From contig CAJXIY010000029.1 of NCBI GenBank assembly GCA_913054495.1, positions 1-32,327 of the forward strand: a stretch of 32,327 nucleotides of DNA, in the 5' to 3' direction. A program made the position numbers and the translations under genes. Each line of letters opens with the position of its first letter. Position 1 is the stretch's first letter. Positions 23,091-32,207 of this stretch are shown here, piece after piece. The notes under the pieces are model-generated. The model was not told the DNA's origin, searched no databases, and was given only the letters and a program-made list of their open reading frames with translations. Source of the DNA: an uncultured Gammaproteobacteria bacterium (lineage in GTDB: Bacteria > Pseudomonadota > Gammaproteobacteria > Pseudomonadales > Pseudohongiellaceae).

Positions 23091-24791
23091 GTGAATAAAT
23101 TCAAGCTGATCAGAAAATTCATTCTCCCCACCCTGTTACCCATTCTACTGCTACCTGGCCTTGTTGGCGCCGTCGATCGAATTGGCGACTTCTCGCTGCT
23201 GGATCAGGACGGCAAATTCCACAACATGAGCTGGTATGACGACCATGCAGCCATTGCCCTGCTGGTGCATACCCTCGACAGCGAGGCCACAGCCGCAGCG
23301 CTGCCAGTGTTCGAGGCACTCAAGGAGAAATACGACGCCGAAGGCATCGAATTTATGATGATTAACCCGATGGGATACTTGAACCGCGACGAAGTACAGA
23401 AGCAGCTCGCTATGCACCATACTGAAATCCCGGTACTGATGGATGATGCCCAGGTCATCTCCCAAGCCCTGGGTATCGACAAAACCGGCGAAGTGTTCCT
23501 CTACGACCCCAAGTCATTCACCGTTAAATACCGGGGGCCGGTGGCCGATTCGGAGCTGGCCATGCAGGAGTTGCTGGCCGGAAAAGAAGTCGGTACGCCA
23601 GTCGTTGCCACCATGGGTTCTGCCGTGAGCTACCCGACATCCCATCCCCTCTCCTACCAGCAAGACATCGCGCCTATCATCGCGGAGAACTGCGCCAGTT
23701 GTCACCGAGAGGGGGGTATCGCCCCGTTCGCCATGGACAGCCATGCCATGATTCAGGGCTGGTCGCCAATGATCAGGGAAGTACTGATGACGAAACACAT
23801 GCCACCGGGCCAAATCGATGGCCATGTTGGCGACTTTATTAACGATCGATTACTCAGCGAAGCCGAAGTGCAGAAAATCATTCAATGGGTTGAAGCCGGT
23901 GCAGTGAGCGATGGCGACACCGACCCGCTGGCCGCACTGAGCTGGCCGGAAAGTAAATGGGCATTCGGTGAGCCAGATGTCATTCTCGAGGTGCCGGAGC
24001 AGCATGTTCCGGCCACCGGTGTTCTGGATTATCGCTATATTAATGTGGCCATCGACCTCGATGGCCAGGATCGCTGGCTACGTGGCAGTCAGTATCTTCC
24101 TGGGGACCGGACGGTGTTGCACCACACCGTGAATAATCTGCGAGACCCGGGCCAAGTGGGACGACGAGGCGGCCCCAATCAAGCCAACATCACCGCGTAT
24201 ATACCCGGTGTCACACCAAAGATGGCGCCACCGAATACCGGTGGATTATTGAAGGATGGATCCGTGCTTCGATTGAACATGCACTACACCACCAATGGTA
24301 AGGAATCCATCGACCGGGGTGAAATCGGACTGTGGTTTTACCCGGAAGATGAGGTGCCGACCGAAAGAATGTCCGGTCGCTGTGCCTGTATTTTCACCGC
24401 CGACTGGACCAACATACCGCCTTATGATCCAAATTTCGTGCAGACGCAGACTATCACCATCGCTGAGGATGCCCATATTCACAGCATGCTGCCCCATATG
24501 CATTTCCGTGGTAAGAGCATGCGCTTCGTCGCCGAGTATCCGGATGGGACTTCCGAGGAATTGATTAACATCGCCAATTATAATTACAACTGGCAGTTGA
24601 CCTACACCTATGAGGAGCCGAAGTTTGTGCCTGCTGGTACCAAGATCACTGCGATAGGCGCCTTCGACAATTCAGAGCAGAATCCGGCCAATCCCGACCC
24701 ATCACGTTCCGTACCCTGGGGACAGCAGAGCTGGGACGAGATGTTTTTCGGTTCCGTGCGTTGGAAGAATGTGGATCAGAGCCGCAACTAG
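23091..24791 (+). CDS. Redoxin-cytochrome c-PHM-like copper monooxygenase fusion
   Basis: The GTG at 23091 with GAGG ten bases upstream gives 566 residues. A TTG at 23031 would add 20 residues before the signal peptide and is not preferred. After the signal peptide comes a redoxin/AhpC-like domain (about 28-160) in which the peroxidatic Cys region reads HTLDSEATAAALPVF and holds no Cys. A haem-c motif CASCH (201-205) follows, then a two-domain copper type II ascorbate-dependent (PHM-like) region. It keeps candidates for all six copper ligands: His344 and His345 (LHHTV), His398 (MHYTT), His469 and His471 (PHMHF), and Met551 (WDEMF). It is probably a periplasmic O2-dependent hydroxylase fed electrons by its own haem; the substrate is unknown. 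Confidence 0.8.
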   Translation: MNKFKLIRKFILPTLLPILLLPGLVGAVDRIGDFSLLDQDGKFHNMSWYDDHAAIALLVHTLDSEATAAALPVFEALKEKYDAEGIEFMMINPMGYLNRDEVQKQLAMHHTEIPVLMDDAQVISQALGIDKTGEVFLYDPKSFTVKYRGPVADSELAMQELLAGKEVGTPVVATMGSAVSYPTSHPLSYQQDIAPIIAENCASCHREGGIAPFAMDSHAMIQGWSPMIREVLMTKHMPPGQIDGHVGDFINDRLLSEAEVQKIIQWVEAGAVSDGDTDPLAALSWPESKWAFGEPDVILEVPEQHVPATGVLDYRYINVAIDLDGQDRWLRGSQYLPGDRTVLHHTVNNLRDPGQVGRRGGPNQANITAYIPGVTPKMAPPNTGGLLKDGSVLRLNMHYTTNGKESIDRGEIGLWFYPEDEVPTERMSGRCACIFTADWTNIPPYDPNFVQTQTITIAEDAHIHSMLPHMHFRGKSMRFVAEYPDGTSEELINIANYNYNWQLTYTYEEPKFVPAGTKITAIGAFDNSEQNPANPDPSRSVPWGQQSWDEMFFGSVRWKNVDQSRN

Positions 24792-24799
24792 AATTTAGT

Positions 24800-24834
24800 A
24801 GGGACAGAGGGATATGTTTGTTCACTCCGTCCCT
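24800..24834 (+). terminator. Hairpin downstream of the copper protein gene
   Basis: AGGGAC (24800-24805) pairs with GTCCCT (24829-24834), with imperfect pairing inside. It is followed by a second small inverted repeat GGGGTGTCCCC. It starts nine bases after the stop codon. No T run is present, so it may be a REP-like or factor-dependent end. Confidence 0.4.
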
Positions 24835-24934
24835 GGGGTGTCCCCACAAAATATCGAGTTAACTCAAAAAGATTGGAAAAAAGATCCAGTGTTTCTTGCT
24901 GGGCCTGGGTAAATGTGTGCGCAGATTGTCCGCT

Positions 24935-25093
24935 AATCTGAGACATGTAGTCCCCTTGCGCACGCCCATATATCCTTCCCTTTAGCCAGCGCTGCGGAAC
25001 TCGCTTCGCTCAGACAGTCCTCGCTCAACCTGTCTAAAGGGAAGGATATAGACATGGCCTGATTGTGCGCAAGGGGACTACATGTCTCAGATT
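24935..25093. repeat. 159-nt long hairpin element
   Basis: The outer arms 24935-24963 and 25065-25093 are perfect 29-nt inverted repeats that begin AATCTGAGACATGTAGTCC. Inner arms 24969-24985 and 25034-25050 are perfect 17-nt inverted repeats (TATATCCTTCCCTTTAG). The loop 24986-25033 contains ACTCGCTTCGCTCAG. It occupies the 400-base gap between the copper protein and the first MBL hydrolase. The form is that of a MITE or other non-autonomous mobile element, or a very strong transcript end. No transposase gene is near. Confidence 0.75.
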
Positions 25094-25191
25094 CGCTTGA
25101 TTCAATGAAAGCTGGTAATCCATAGACTTTAATATAGTTTACGACCACATAGCTCAGATCTACACTGAACATAGACAATGGGACGAATATT

Positions 25192-26100
25192 ATGAAAAGA
25201 ACAATCCTGGTGACCGCGCTGGCTGCGGTGAGTATCGCCGTAATTGGTCTGGCGGGTGCGCAGCAGCGCCCGAGCATGACGCCCGAGCAATTGCAGCGGG
25301 TACAGATTAGGCCAGTCCCTGGCAAAGATGGTCTCTATGTAATCCCCGGCTTCGATGGCAATATGTCTGGTGGCAGTATCGCGGTGCTGGTCACCGGTGA
25401 GGGTGTCATTATTGTCGACAATAAGTTCTCCGATAGTTTTGCAGACATCGTGCGGCAGGTCGCGAGCGTGACTTCTGAACCGATTCGCTATGTATTGAAT
25501 ACCCACCATCATTTCGATCATGCCGGCAGTAATGCGAATTTTATCCCTACCGCCCAGGTTATCGGTCATGAGAATGCCCGTGCCAATATGCTCAAGAATA
25601 ATGGGACCAGTGCCCCGCCGTCTGGGGCCCCACCGATGACCTTCTCGCAACGCACCAGTGTCTACCTAGGCGGCGCCGAGGTGCAGGCCCACCATTTCGG
25701 GCGCGGCCACACCGGTGGTGACGCGGTAATTTATTTTCCACAACAGCGCACGGTGCACACAGGCGATCTTTTCATCTGGGGTGATCGCATGGATGGATCT
25801 ACGCTGGCGCCGTTTATCGACTATGACAATGGCGGTAGCGCAGCCGATTGGACTGCCACCCTGGATGGCGTGCTGACACTGGACTTCGACACCGTCATCC
25901 CCGGCCACGGACCCCTGCTGACGAAAAACGAGATCAGAGAATTCAAGGACAAATTTGACAGATTGGTCATGCGCATAACGCGTCTCATAGAGTCAGGTGT
26001 CACCCGTAATGACATCGCCGACAGACTCAACATCGAGGACCTGAACTGGCCGCTGGCGCCGGATCGTATCCAGGCAATCTTCGATGAACTTGCGGAGTAA
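25192..26100 (+). CDS. Secreted MBL-fold metallo-hydrolase
   Basis: The 302-residue protein has a signal peptide ending AGA-QQ and a metallo-beta-lactamase fold. It carries the THHHFDHAG motif (His105, His107, Asp109, His110), a further metal His at 173 in GRGHTGGD, VHTGDLF and the late PGHGPLL. This set binds two Zn ions and hydrolyses an ester, lactam or lactone in the periplasm. It looks like the common lipoprotein/periplasmic MBL group rather than a known carbapenemase. A second MBL gene starts 39 bases downstream, so the two probably form an operon. Confidence 0.87.
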   Translation: MKRTILVTALAAVSIAVIGLAGAQQRPSMTPEQLQRVQIRPVPGKDGLYVIPGFDGNMSGGSIAVLVTGEGVIIVDNKFSDSFADIVRQVASVTSEPIRYVLNTHHHFDHAGSNANFIPTAQVIGHENARANMLKNNGTSAPPSGAPPMTFSQRTSVYLGGAEVQAHHFGRGHTGGDAVIYFPQQRTVHTGDLFIWGDRMDGSTLAPFIDYDNGGSAADWTATLDGVLTLDFDTVIPGHGPLLTKNEIREFKDKFDRLVMRITRLIESGVTRNDIADRLNIEDLNWPLAPDRIQAIFDELAE

Positions 26101-26139
26101 TCCAGCTGTGCTAAGCGATAACAAATATGGAGAATTTGA

Positions 26140-26997
26140 ATGAACAGTTGGCAAATTGGCGAGGTGAAGATTAGCTGTATCGTAGAAACTATTTTACCTG
26201 TTGCCTACTACGAAAAGTATCCGTTCATGCGCGAGGCGACACCGCAGGCGCTGCAGGAAATTCCCTGGTTGTATCCCAATTTCGTCAGCCCGGAAGGCGT
26301 GCTTCAACTCTCCATACACGCACTGCTGGTGGAAGCGCCGGGTCTGCGCCTGTTGGTAGATACCTGCATCGGTAATGATAAGCCGCGCAAGATTACAGGC
26401 AACGAAAGTTTACACACCGAGTTCTTGCAATATTTGAAAGCGACAGGCTGTCCCCGCGAGACTATCGATATTGTGGTGTGCACCCATCTGCATGTCGATC
26501 ACGTTGGCTGGAACACCATGAAGGACGGAGACCAATGGGTGCCAACATTTCCCAACGCACGTTATTTGATTGGTCGGCGCGAGTATGAATACTGGTCGGC
26601 GGATACCAGCGAGGATCAGGTGCCTGTAATGCAGGACTCGGTGACGCCGATATTTGATTCTGGTTTGGCCGATCTGGTCGAATCCGAGCATATCGTTTCA
26701 CCCCATATTCGATTGTTTCCAACTCCCGGCCACACCCCCGGGCACGTCAGCGTGATGATCGAGTCCGAAGGCGAGACGGCGATGATTACCGGCGATACCA
26801 TGCACCACCCCTGCCAGATTGCCAGGCCAGATTGGAGCGTGACTTTCGATGAGGATCAGGCTGCTGCAGCCAGTTGTCGCAAGAGCCTTCTGGAGGACGT
26901 TGCGGATTCCTCGGTACTGGTAATTGGAACCCACTTCGCTTCTCCCACTGCAGGGAAAATTATCAGGGATGGCGATACTTACAAGTTTGTAAGTTAG
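26140..26997 (+). CDS. Cytoplasmic MBL-fold hydrolase (lactonase/parathion-hydrolase-like)
   Basis: The 285-residue protein has no signal peptide. GGAGA at 26129-26133 sets the start. It has the metal motif THLHVDHVGWN (His116, His118, Asp120, His121), RLFPTPGHTPGH, GDTMHHP and the late GTHFASP. The combination HVDHVGWN plus an early VDTCIGNDKPR resembles the AHL-lactonase/methyl parathion hydrolase-like subgroup. The true substrate is unknown. Its pairing with an exported MBL hydrolase suggests sequential attack on one compound. Confidence 0.85.
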   Translation: MNSWQIGEVKISCIVETILPVAYYEKYPFMREATPQALQEIPWLYPNFVSPEGVLQLSIHALLVEAPGLRLLVDTCIGNDKPRKITGNESLHTEFLQYLKATGCPRETIDIVVCTHLHVDHVGWNTMKDGDQWVPTFPNARYLIGRREYEYWSADTSEDQVPVMQDSVTPIFDSGLADLVESEHIVSPHIRLFPTPGHTPGHVSVMIESEGETAMITGDTMHHPCQIARPDWSVTFDEDQAAAASCRKSLLEDVADSSVLVIGTHFASPTAGKIIRDGDTYKFVS

Positions 26998-27051
26998 TTC
27001 TAACTAGTCTCGCCTACACGCACGATCAATCCCCACCGGCTGTGCAGATGG

Positions 27052-27064
27052 AGACCTGACCCCA
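27052..27064 (-). repeat. GGGGTCAGGT repeat copy
   Basis: AGACCTGACCCCA, the reverse of the GGGGTCAGGTCT form seen in the arms of 2563-2656, lies in the gap between the MBL gene and the OPT transporter. Confidence 0.4.
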
Positions 27065-27114
27065 GGGATTCTGTATAGTGACTTCTGCCACTACCCTTGA
27101 GAACTGGATACGCC

Positions 27115-29010
27115 ATGACCGACGCCGTCGATACAGCACAAGCAAGCGCAGCCCCACGCAAGGAATTGACCGTCAGGGTGGTGATACTCGGTCTCCTGCT
27201 CGCAGTCGTCATGGGCGCCGCCAATGTCTACGTGGGACTCAGAGCTGGAATGACGGTGTCGGCCTCTATCCCGGCTGCAGTTATGGCGATGTTGTTATTC
27301 AAAATGCTTTTCAAAGACTCTACTATATTGGAAGCGAACCAGGTGCAAACCTGTGCTTCCGCGGGGGAGTCCCTGGCCGCGGGCATCATCTTCACCATGC
27401 CGGCGATGATTCTAATCGGCTTCTGGGATTCCTTCGATTTCTGGTCGGTGACAATCATCGCCCTCACCGGTGGCCTGCTCGGCATCCTCTTCATGATTCC
27501 CATGCGCAAGGTGTTTATTCTGAATAATGATGAACTGGCCTATCCGGAAGGTGTCGCTTGTGCCGCCGTACTGAAAGCCGGAGAGGAACAGGGTAATACA
27601 GGCGCGGGTCGTAACCTGCTTTTGGGCGGCCTGCTGGGCGGTGCGGTTGCGATCTCGGCAAAGCTGTTTGGCGCAATTACCGGCACCCTGGAAGCTGCGG
27701 CGGCAGTCGGCTCACGAATTTTTTACTTCGGTGGCGATCTCTCACCGATGTTGATTGCCATCGGCTTTATCGTTCGACTCAATGTTGCCGTCCTGATTTT
27801 TATTGGTGGGGCGATTTCCTGGCTCATCGGTATTCCCCTGCTCGGTGGGGCCGAGCAGTTTCCCGTTGCCCTCGATGGTGCCTATGAATTGTGGAGTACA
27901 AAAATTCGCTATGTGGGCGTCGGCGCCATGGTGGTGGGTGGTTTTAGCTCGCTTTACTCTGTCAGGCTTGGGCTGGTCGCAGCAGTCAAGGAACTCGGCA
28001 AAAACCTGAGCGGCGGCAGATTACTGGAGCACGATACCGAAAGAGACATATCGACCACGGCTATTATCGGTCTGGGTGCTGCCTGCATCGTGGTACTGGC
28101 CTTCGTCAACTATCGATTCACCGGCGGGATTGGCATTACCCTGCTTTCTACGGCAGTCATGGTGGTCATGGGCTTCTTCTTCACCGCCGTGGCGAGCTAC
28201 ATCGTTGGACTGGTGGGTAATTCCAACAGTCCGGTATCAGGAATGACAATCACCGCCGTCCTGGTTGCAGGCGGACTATTGTGGTTGTTTAACTATTCCG
28301 GCATGGAAGCCATGGTGGCGACGCTCGGCATTGCCGCTATTGTCTGCTGCGTTGCTGCTACTGCAGGTGACGTCTGCAATGACCTGAAGACCGGCTCCCT
28401 GGTCGGTGCGGCGCCGTTCAGACAACAGATGATGCAAATAGCCGGCGTCTGTGTCGCTGCCTTTATCATGTCGCCGGTGTTAAATCTGCTGCATAACAAT
28501 ATTCCCGGTGGCATTGGTGGCCGCGAGTTGTCCGCTCCCCAGGCCAGTCTGTTTGCATCACTGGCACGTGGATTTTCCGGCGAGGGTACATTGCCCTGGG
28601 ATCTTATCGGCGTGGGTGCCGTGGTGGGCCTGATAATCCTCGGCATCGACCGCTACTTACGCTTGCGGGAAAGCAATTTCCGGGCGCATTTAATGCCCAT
28701 CGCAGTAGGCATGTATCTGCCATTCGGCCTGGCGACTCCGATCCTTATCGGCGGCCTGATAGCGCACTATTATTCCAAGGGCACACCCGCTGCCGAGCAC
28801 GATCGTGTATTGCACCGGGGTGTACTGTTCTCCTCGGGTGTGATCGCGGGAGAGGCCCTGATGTCCGTCGGCCTCGCCTGTGCTACGGCACTGGGATTCC
28901 AGTCACTCGACCTGGGTTTGTCGCCGGGGTTGGTTACGGCGCTTTCATTCCTTGCCGCCGTAGCAGTGGTGCTCTGTTTTGTCAGGCTCACTCGCCCACA
29001 AAATATTTGA
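27115..29010 (+). CDS. OPT-family oligopeptide/metal-chelate transporter
   Basis: The ATG at 27115 gives 631 residues; a TTG 18 bases upstream is less likely. About fourteen to sixteen membrane spans occur. Family features are NVYVGLRAGMTVSASIPAAV near 42-61, QTCASAGESLAAGIIFTMPAM, PMRKVFILNNDELAYPEGVACA, and the C-terminal GMYLPFGLATPILIGGLI. Prokaryotic OPT members import small peptides or metal-siderophore complexes by proton symport; the substrate is not deducible. The hemolysin III gene begins eight bases after its stop, implying co-transcription. Confidence 0.87.
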   Translation: MTDAVDTAQASAAPRKELTVRVVILGLLLAVVMGAANVYVGLRAGMTVSASIPAAVMAMLLFKMLFKDSTILEANQVQTCASAGESLAAGIIFTMPAMILIGFWDSFDFWSVTIIALTGGLLGILFMIPMRKVFILNNDELAYPEGVACAAVLKAGEEQGNTGAGRNLLLGGLLGGAVAISAKLFGAITGTLEAAAAVGSRIFYFGGDLSPMLIAIGFIVRLNVAVLIFIGGAISWLIGIPLLGGAEQFPVALDGAYELWSTKIRYVGVGAMVVGGFSSLYSVRLGLVAAVKELGKNLSGGRLLEHDTERDISTTAIIGLGAACIVVLAFVNYRFTGGIGITLLSTAVMVVMGFFFTAVASYIVGLVGNSNSPVSGMTITAVLVAGGLLWLFNYSGMEAMVATLGIAAIVCCVAATAGDVCNDLKTGSLVGAAPFRQQMMQIAGVCVAAFIMSPVLNLLHNNIPGGIGGRELSAPQASLFASLARGFSGEGTLPWDLIGVGAVVGLIILGIDRYLRLRESNFRAHLMPIAVGMYLPFGLATPILIGGLIAHYYSKGTPAAEHDRVLHRGVLFSSGVIAGEALMSVGLACATALGFQSLDLGLSPGLVTALSFLAAVAVVLCFVRLTRPQNI

Positions 29011-29018
29011 ATACGTGA

Positions 29019-29666
29019 ATGAGCAATAGCGCAGAGATATCCCGCTACTCTCCCGCCGAAGAAAGCCTTAACGTCACCTCCCACGCCATCGGTTTGGTGC
29101 TGAGCATAGGCGCTCTGGTGGCGCTGCTAAGGCACACCATCCCAATGGACGATGCCAGGCTTGCTATTAGCTTCTGCGTCTTCGGCTTAAGCCTAATATT
29201 TCTCTATGCTACTTCGACGGCGTATCACGGCAGCAAAAATCAAGCGCGGCGCGGCAGGCTTCGAATTCTCGATCATGTCAGTATCTATATTTTGATTGCA
29301 GGGACTTACACTCCGTTCACCTTGATTACCCTGCATGGCCCGACTGGCTGGATGATATTCGGCGCATCCTGGGGCATGGCCTTTACCGGGATTATTCTGA
29401 AGTTTTTCTTTACCGGGAAATACAGACTGTTATCGACACTGATGTATGTGTTCATGGGTTGGTTGATTGTTTTCGCCATCGGCCCCCTGATCGACAAACT
29501 CCCCCAGGCGGGATTGACCTGGTTAGTCGCCGGCGGTCTCGCCTATACCCTGGGCGCTGCGCTCTACAGCATCAAGAAGATTCGATTCAACCATGCGATC
29601 TTCCATGTATTCGTGCTGTTGGGTAGTAGCTGCCATTTTATGGCGGTGTATTTTTATATTGTTTGA
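29019..29666 (+). CDS. Hemolysin III family (PAQR-type) membrane protein
   Basis: The 215-residue protein has seven spans and the family motifs NVTSHAIGL, STAYHGS, DHVSIYILIAGTYTPF and the C-terminal HAIFHVFVLLGSSCHF, which hold the metal-binding Ser, Asp and His residues of PAQR proteins. Length and order are typical of YqfA/HlyIII. The bacterial function is membrane homeostasis or a lipid hydrolase-like activity, not true haemolysis. It is coupled to the OPT gene upstream. Confidence 0.9.
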   Translation: MSNSAEISRYSPAEESLNVTSHAIGLVLSIGALVALLRHTIPMDDARLAISFCVFGLSLIFLYATSTAYHGSKNQARRGRLRILDHVSIYILIAGTYTPFTLITLHGPTGWMIFGASWGMAFTGIILKFFFTGKYRLLSTLMYVFMGWLIVFAIGPLIDKLPQAGLTWLVAGGLAYTLGAALYSIKKIRFNHAIFHVFVLLGSSCHFMAVYFYIV

Positions 29667-29702
29667 CTGCCTTAAGGCCGGAGTACTGATATCTGCTCGC
29701 TG

Positions 29703-30680
29703 TCAGTGCTTAAAAAAATCCCAAATCAGTTCACTGGCGGATATCTCCTGAGATTCCTCTCTGTCCCCGCTTGTTGACGTAACCCCAGGCCAGACGTGAC
29801 CGCCGCCTTCCATTAAATACCATTCGGTTTCGGCCTCACAGTTTCTCCAGTAGTAGCGCACCACCTCACTATTTATACGTTGTGCAAGGGACTCCGTGTC
29901 GCACTCATTATGTACTGCCCATCTGCGCATGACTTCCATCATGGGCGGATCGAACCAGGGTTCGTCAAAACCTTCGATAGGTACGATGCGATCCGCATCT
30001 CCCTGAAACGAAAGCAGAGGACGTGGCCCGGCGCCACTGCACTCCTCGACGTTATAGTAGCGATAGGTTACTGGCGCGAATGACATAAATGGTGTGTGTA
30101 GCAGACAAGCGAGTGCGGAGACCATATCGCCGCCGGCCGACATGCCGGTGGCGAATAAGTCCTGAGTACAGTATTCATTTTTTACAGACTCGACCAGCTC
30201 TAGAATGAAATCTATATCATAGTCCCGCTCGCGCAAGTTTGCTTCCCAGGCGCCGTCCCAATAACTGGCCAGCCCATGATTTTGATCCGGATATTTTTTA
30301 TTAGCATCCGGATATACCAGAATGATGCCTTCCCGATCCGCCAGCGGTGCGAATCCAGAGTATCTGAATTCCTTCTCTGCGGTACTACCGGCGCCATGAA
30401 AATCGAAAATCACATCGGCGCAAGAATCTTGCTCGAATCCCGCCGGCAACCTCAGCAAGTAATGGCGCTCAATTCCGATACCGGTTATCAAGCTGCGTGA
30501 TTCGTATGGGCGACCGGGTCTATCTACACTGTCGCGCCTGCCTTCTATTTCGGATGGTGATGGGGGCACCGGGGCTTGGGAATTGCTAGCAGTACAAGCA
30601 GTCAGAGCGAAACTGCACAGCAATAGAACAAGCAATTTATAGCGATTGTCTTCTCGTTTCAGGGGTTCGCTGAAATTCAT
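29703..30680 (-). CDS. Lipoprotein esterase of the PHB depolymerase/feruloyl esterase (LpqC) family
   Basis: The 325-residue protein has a lipobox LTAC ending at Cys29 after a rather long charged n-region. It has the HGAGS oxyanion motif (95-99), nucleophile elbow GMSAGGDM with Ser181, acid in QGDADRIVP, and His in GGGHVWPG. The family hydrolyses polyhydroxybutyrate oligomers or feruloyl/acetyl esters of polysaccharides outside the cytoplasm. It lies alone and is convergent with the hemolysin III gene. Confidence 0.86.
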   Translation of the reverse strand: MNFSEPLKREDNRYKLLVLLLCSFALTACTASNSQAPVPPSPSEIEGRRDSVDRPGRPYESRSLITGIGIERHYLLRLPAGFEQDSCADVIFDFHGAGSTAEKEFRYSGFAPLADREGIILVYPDANKKYPDQNHGLASYWDGAWEANLRERDYDIDFILELVESVKNEYCTQDLFATGMSAGGDMVSALACLLHTPFMSFAPVTYRYYNVEECSGAGPRPLLSFQGDADRIVPIEGFDEPWFDPPMMEVMRRWAVHNECDTESLAQRINSEVVRYYWRNCEAETEWYLMEGGGHVWPGVTSTSGDREESQEISASELIWDFFKH

Positions 30681-30928
30681 GGCTCTGGCTTCGTGGTTTT
30701 TGATTGTCGAATCTTACAATAATCGCAGACTACACCCAATCATCAACTGCACAGGCTCTCCAGCCCGCCAAAATTTCTGCGGTGCTCAAGTCTGCATCGA
30801 TACCGCGAAGACGGCTACCGTGTATTTGGTCATTTCATCGATTACCGTCGCCGTCTGCATTGCAATTGGCTATAGCCAGACCTACACTCGATGCATAATC
30901 TCCAGACAACAGCATAGGTTGAAACCCC

Positions 30929-31324
30929 ATGAAAATGGTAAAGTTTATCGCCACAACATTTACGACCCTGAGTATCTCAGCCTGTGCCGTATCTGCAGCC
31001 ACTCAGGCCCTGATGGATGAATACGAACGCACGATCCCCAGCTGTGCCAGCGACCAGGACTGCGGGCCCAAATGGGCCGCCGCACGCACATGGGTGGTGC
31101 AGAATTCGGATTTTTCGATTCGCAGCGAGGGTGACTCGCGCATCATGGCCACCAGCAATATCATCTCCCAAAGTGGCATGGGGGTTACGGCGTACAGAGT
31201 TGCAGCCGACGCCGGTGGCTACCAGATAACGGTGACTGTTGAATGCTTCTCCGCCTATGGTTGCCCCAATTTATGGCAGGCCATGGTGGAATTTAATCAG
31301 GCCGTCAACACCGCGCAGCGTTAG
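30929..31324 (+). CDS. Small secreted protein of unknown function
   Basis: The 131-residue product starts with a basic n-region and a hydrophobic stretch (FIATTFTTLSISACAVSA). ISAC could be a weak lipobox, but a signal-peptidase I site after VSA is likelier. The mature part has four Cys (SCASDQDC; VECFSAYGC) that could make two disulfides, and a predicted mixed alpha/beta fold with FSIRSEGDSRIMATSN. I do not recognise the family. Upstream bases give only a weak ribosome site. It is followed by a 427-base gap without genes. Confidence 0.6.
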   Translation: MKMVKFIATTFTTLSISACAVSAATQALMDEYERTIPSCASDQDCGPKWAAARTWVVQNSDFSIRSEGDSRIMATSNIISQSGMGVTAYRVAADAGGYQITVTVECFSAYGCPNLWQAMVEFNQAVNTAQR

Positions 31325-31553
31325 CTTAAACCGATAGCAACCGAAGGCACAGATATTTCCTTAATGCGGTGCCCCTATACCTCTCCAAATTGGAAAAGCA
31401 ATCGCGTACTAACAATTACTGGCTGGTTTTCCCAAATAGCAATGAAACTGGCAAAATGAAGGATTTGGGCACCTGACAGAAAGGCGTAAGTAGCTTAGTT
31501 ATGGAATTCAAAGGCCTGCAAATGAATAGATACGTAATTCTGGAATATTCCCC

Positions 31554-31583
31554 CAATTTGACATAATGTTTTACGTCAAATTG
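31554..31583. repeat. Small inverted repeat in a gene-free stretch
   Basis: CAATTTGAC (31554-31562) and GTCAAATTG (31575-31583) form a perfect 9-bp stem with a 12-base loop. The surrounding region 31325-31751 is AT-richer and I see no gene in it. It could be an operator or transcript hairpin for the following pseudogene. Confidence 0.4.
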
Positions 31584-31751
31584 ATACTTACTTAAATGTT
31601 ATGTGTTTCATAGCGTCGGTTTCTGGCCAATAGCCGCCGTCAGAGAAGTGGAACTAGATAAAAAAAGAATCAGCTTGCATGCCTTAAAAAGCAAACCGGC
31701 CTCGGTATACGAATCTAACATGGGTCACGAAATTATGGGAATAGAACGATC

Positions 31752-32207
31752 TTGAATACAGACTTGCCCATTAAGGGAGGATGCGCTTGCAGGAACATAC
31801 GCTATACCTGCACTCAACTACCATTCTTAATGTTTCAGTGTCATTGCCGCGATTGTCAGCGTGCTGTGGGCGGTCTTTTTGCTGCCAATGTTTGGTTTGC
31901 TACGAGTGAAATTTCGTTCGATACGGAACCGACTAGTTACATTGTTAAAAGCGATACAGGCAACACTGTGCACCATGAATTCTGTTCCGAATGCGGTTCA
32001 CCTGTAGGGATGCGGATTGAAGAGAAACCAGGTGCGAGAGGTCTACGAGCATCTACACTTGACGACCCTACATGACTCGAGCCAGATGCCGACATTTTTG
32101 TAAAGAATGCTTACCCCTGGTAAGTGTTCGATTCAGCACGGCCAAAGTACTCAGACGCGCCACCAACAGAGTTAATCGAACAACTTAGATTGAGGGTACT
32201 TACATAA
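31752..32207 (+). pseudogene. Decaying GFA (glutathione-dependent formaldehyde-activating)-family gene
   Basis: From a TTG at 31752 the frame encodes the Zn-binding GFA/CENP-V-like domain: GGCACRNIRY, QCHCRDCQR and FCSECGSP, the normal Cys sets. At 32073 a TGA falls where relatives have Trp in DDPxWFEP, and the same frame continues LEPDADIFVKNAYPW. A TAA at 32121 interrupts again before FDSARPKYSDAPPTELIEQLR, which ends at 32205-32207. Two in-frame stops and the lack of an ATG start suggest a pseudogene, although the first 107 residues might still fold. No SECIS-like hairpin is evident after the TGA and the aligned residue is Trp, so selenocysteine is not proposed. Confidence 0.65.

Noticed and set aside
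30646..31020. A 124-codon plus-strand frame before the small secreted protein.
   Set aside because: It overlaps the esterase start region and the real signal peptide gene and has no family features.
32073..32075. TGA in the GFA frame as a selenocysteine codon.
   Set aside because: The aligned family residue is Trp, not Cys, and a second stop (TAA) follows in the same frame, so decay is the better reading.
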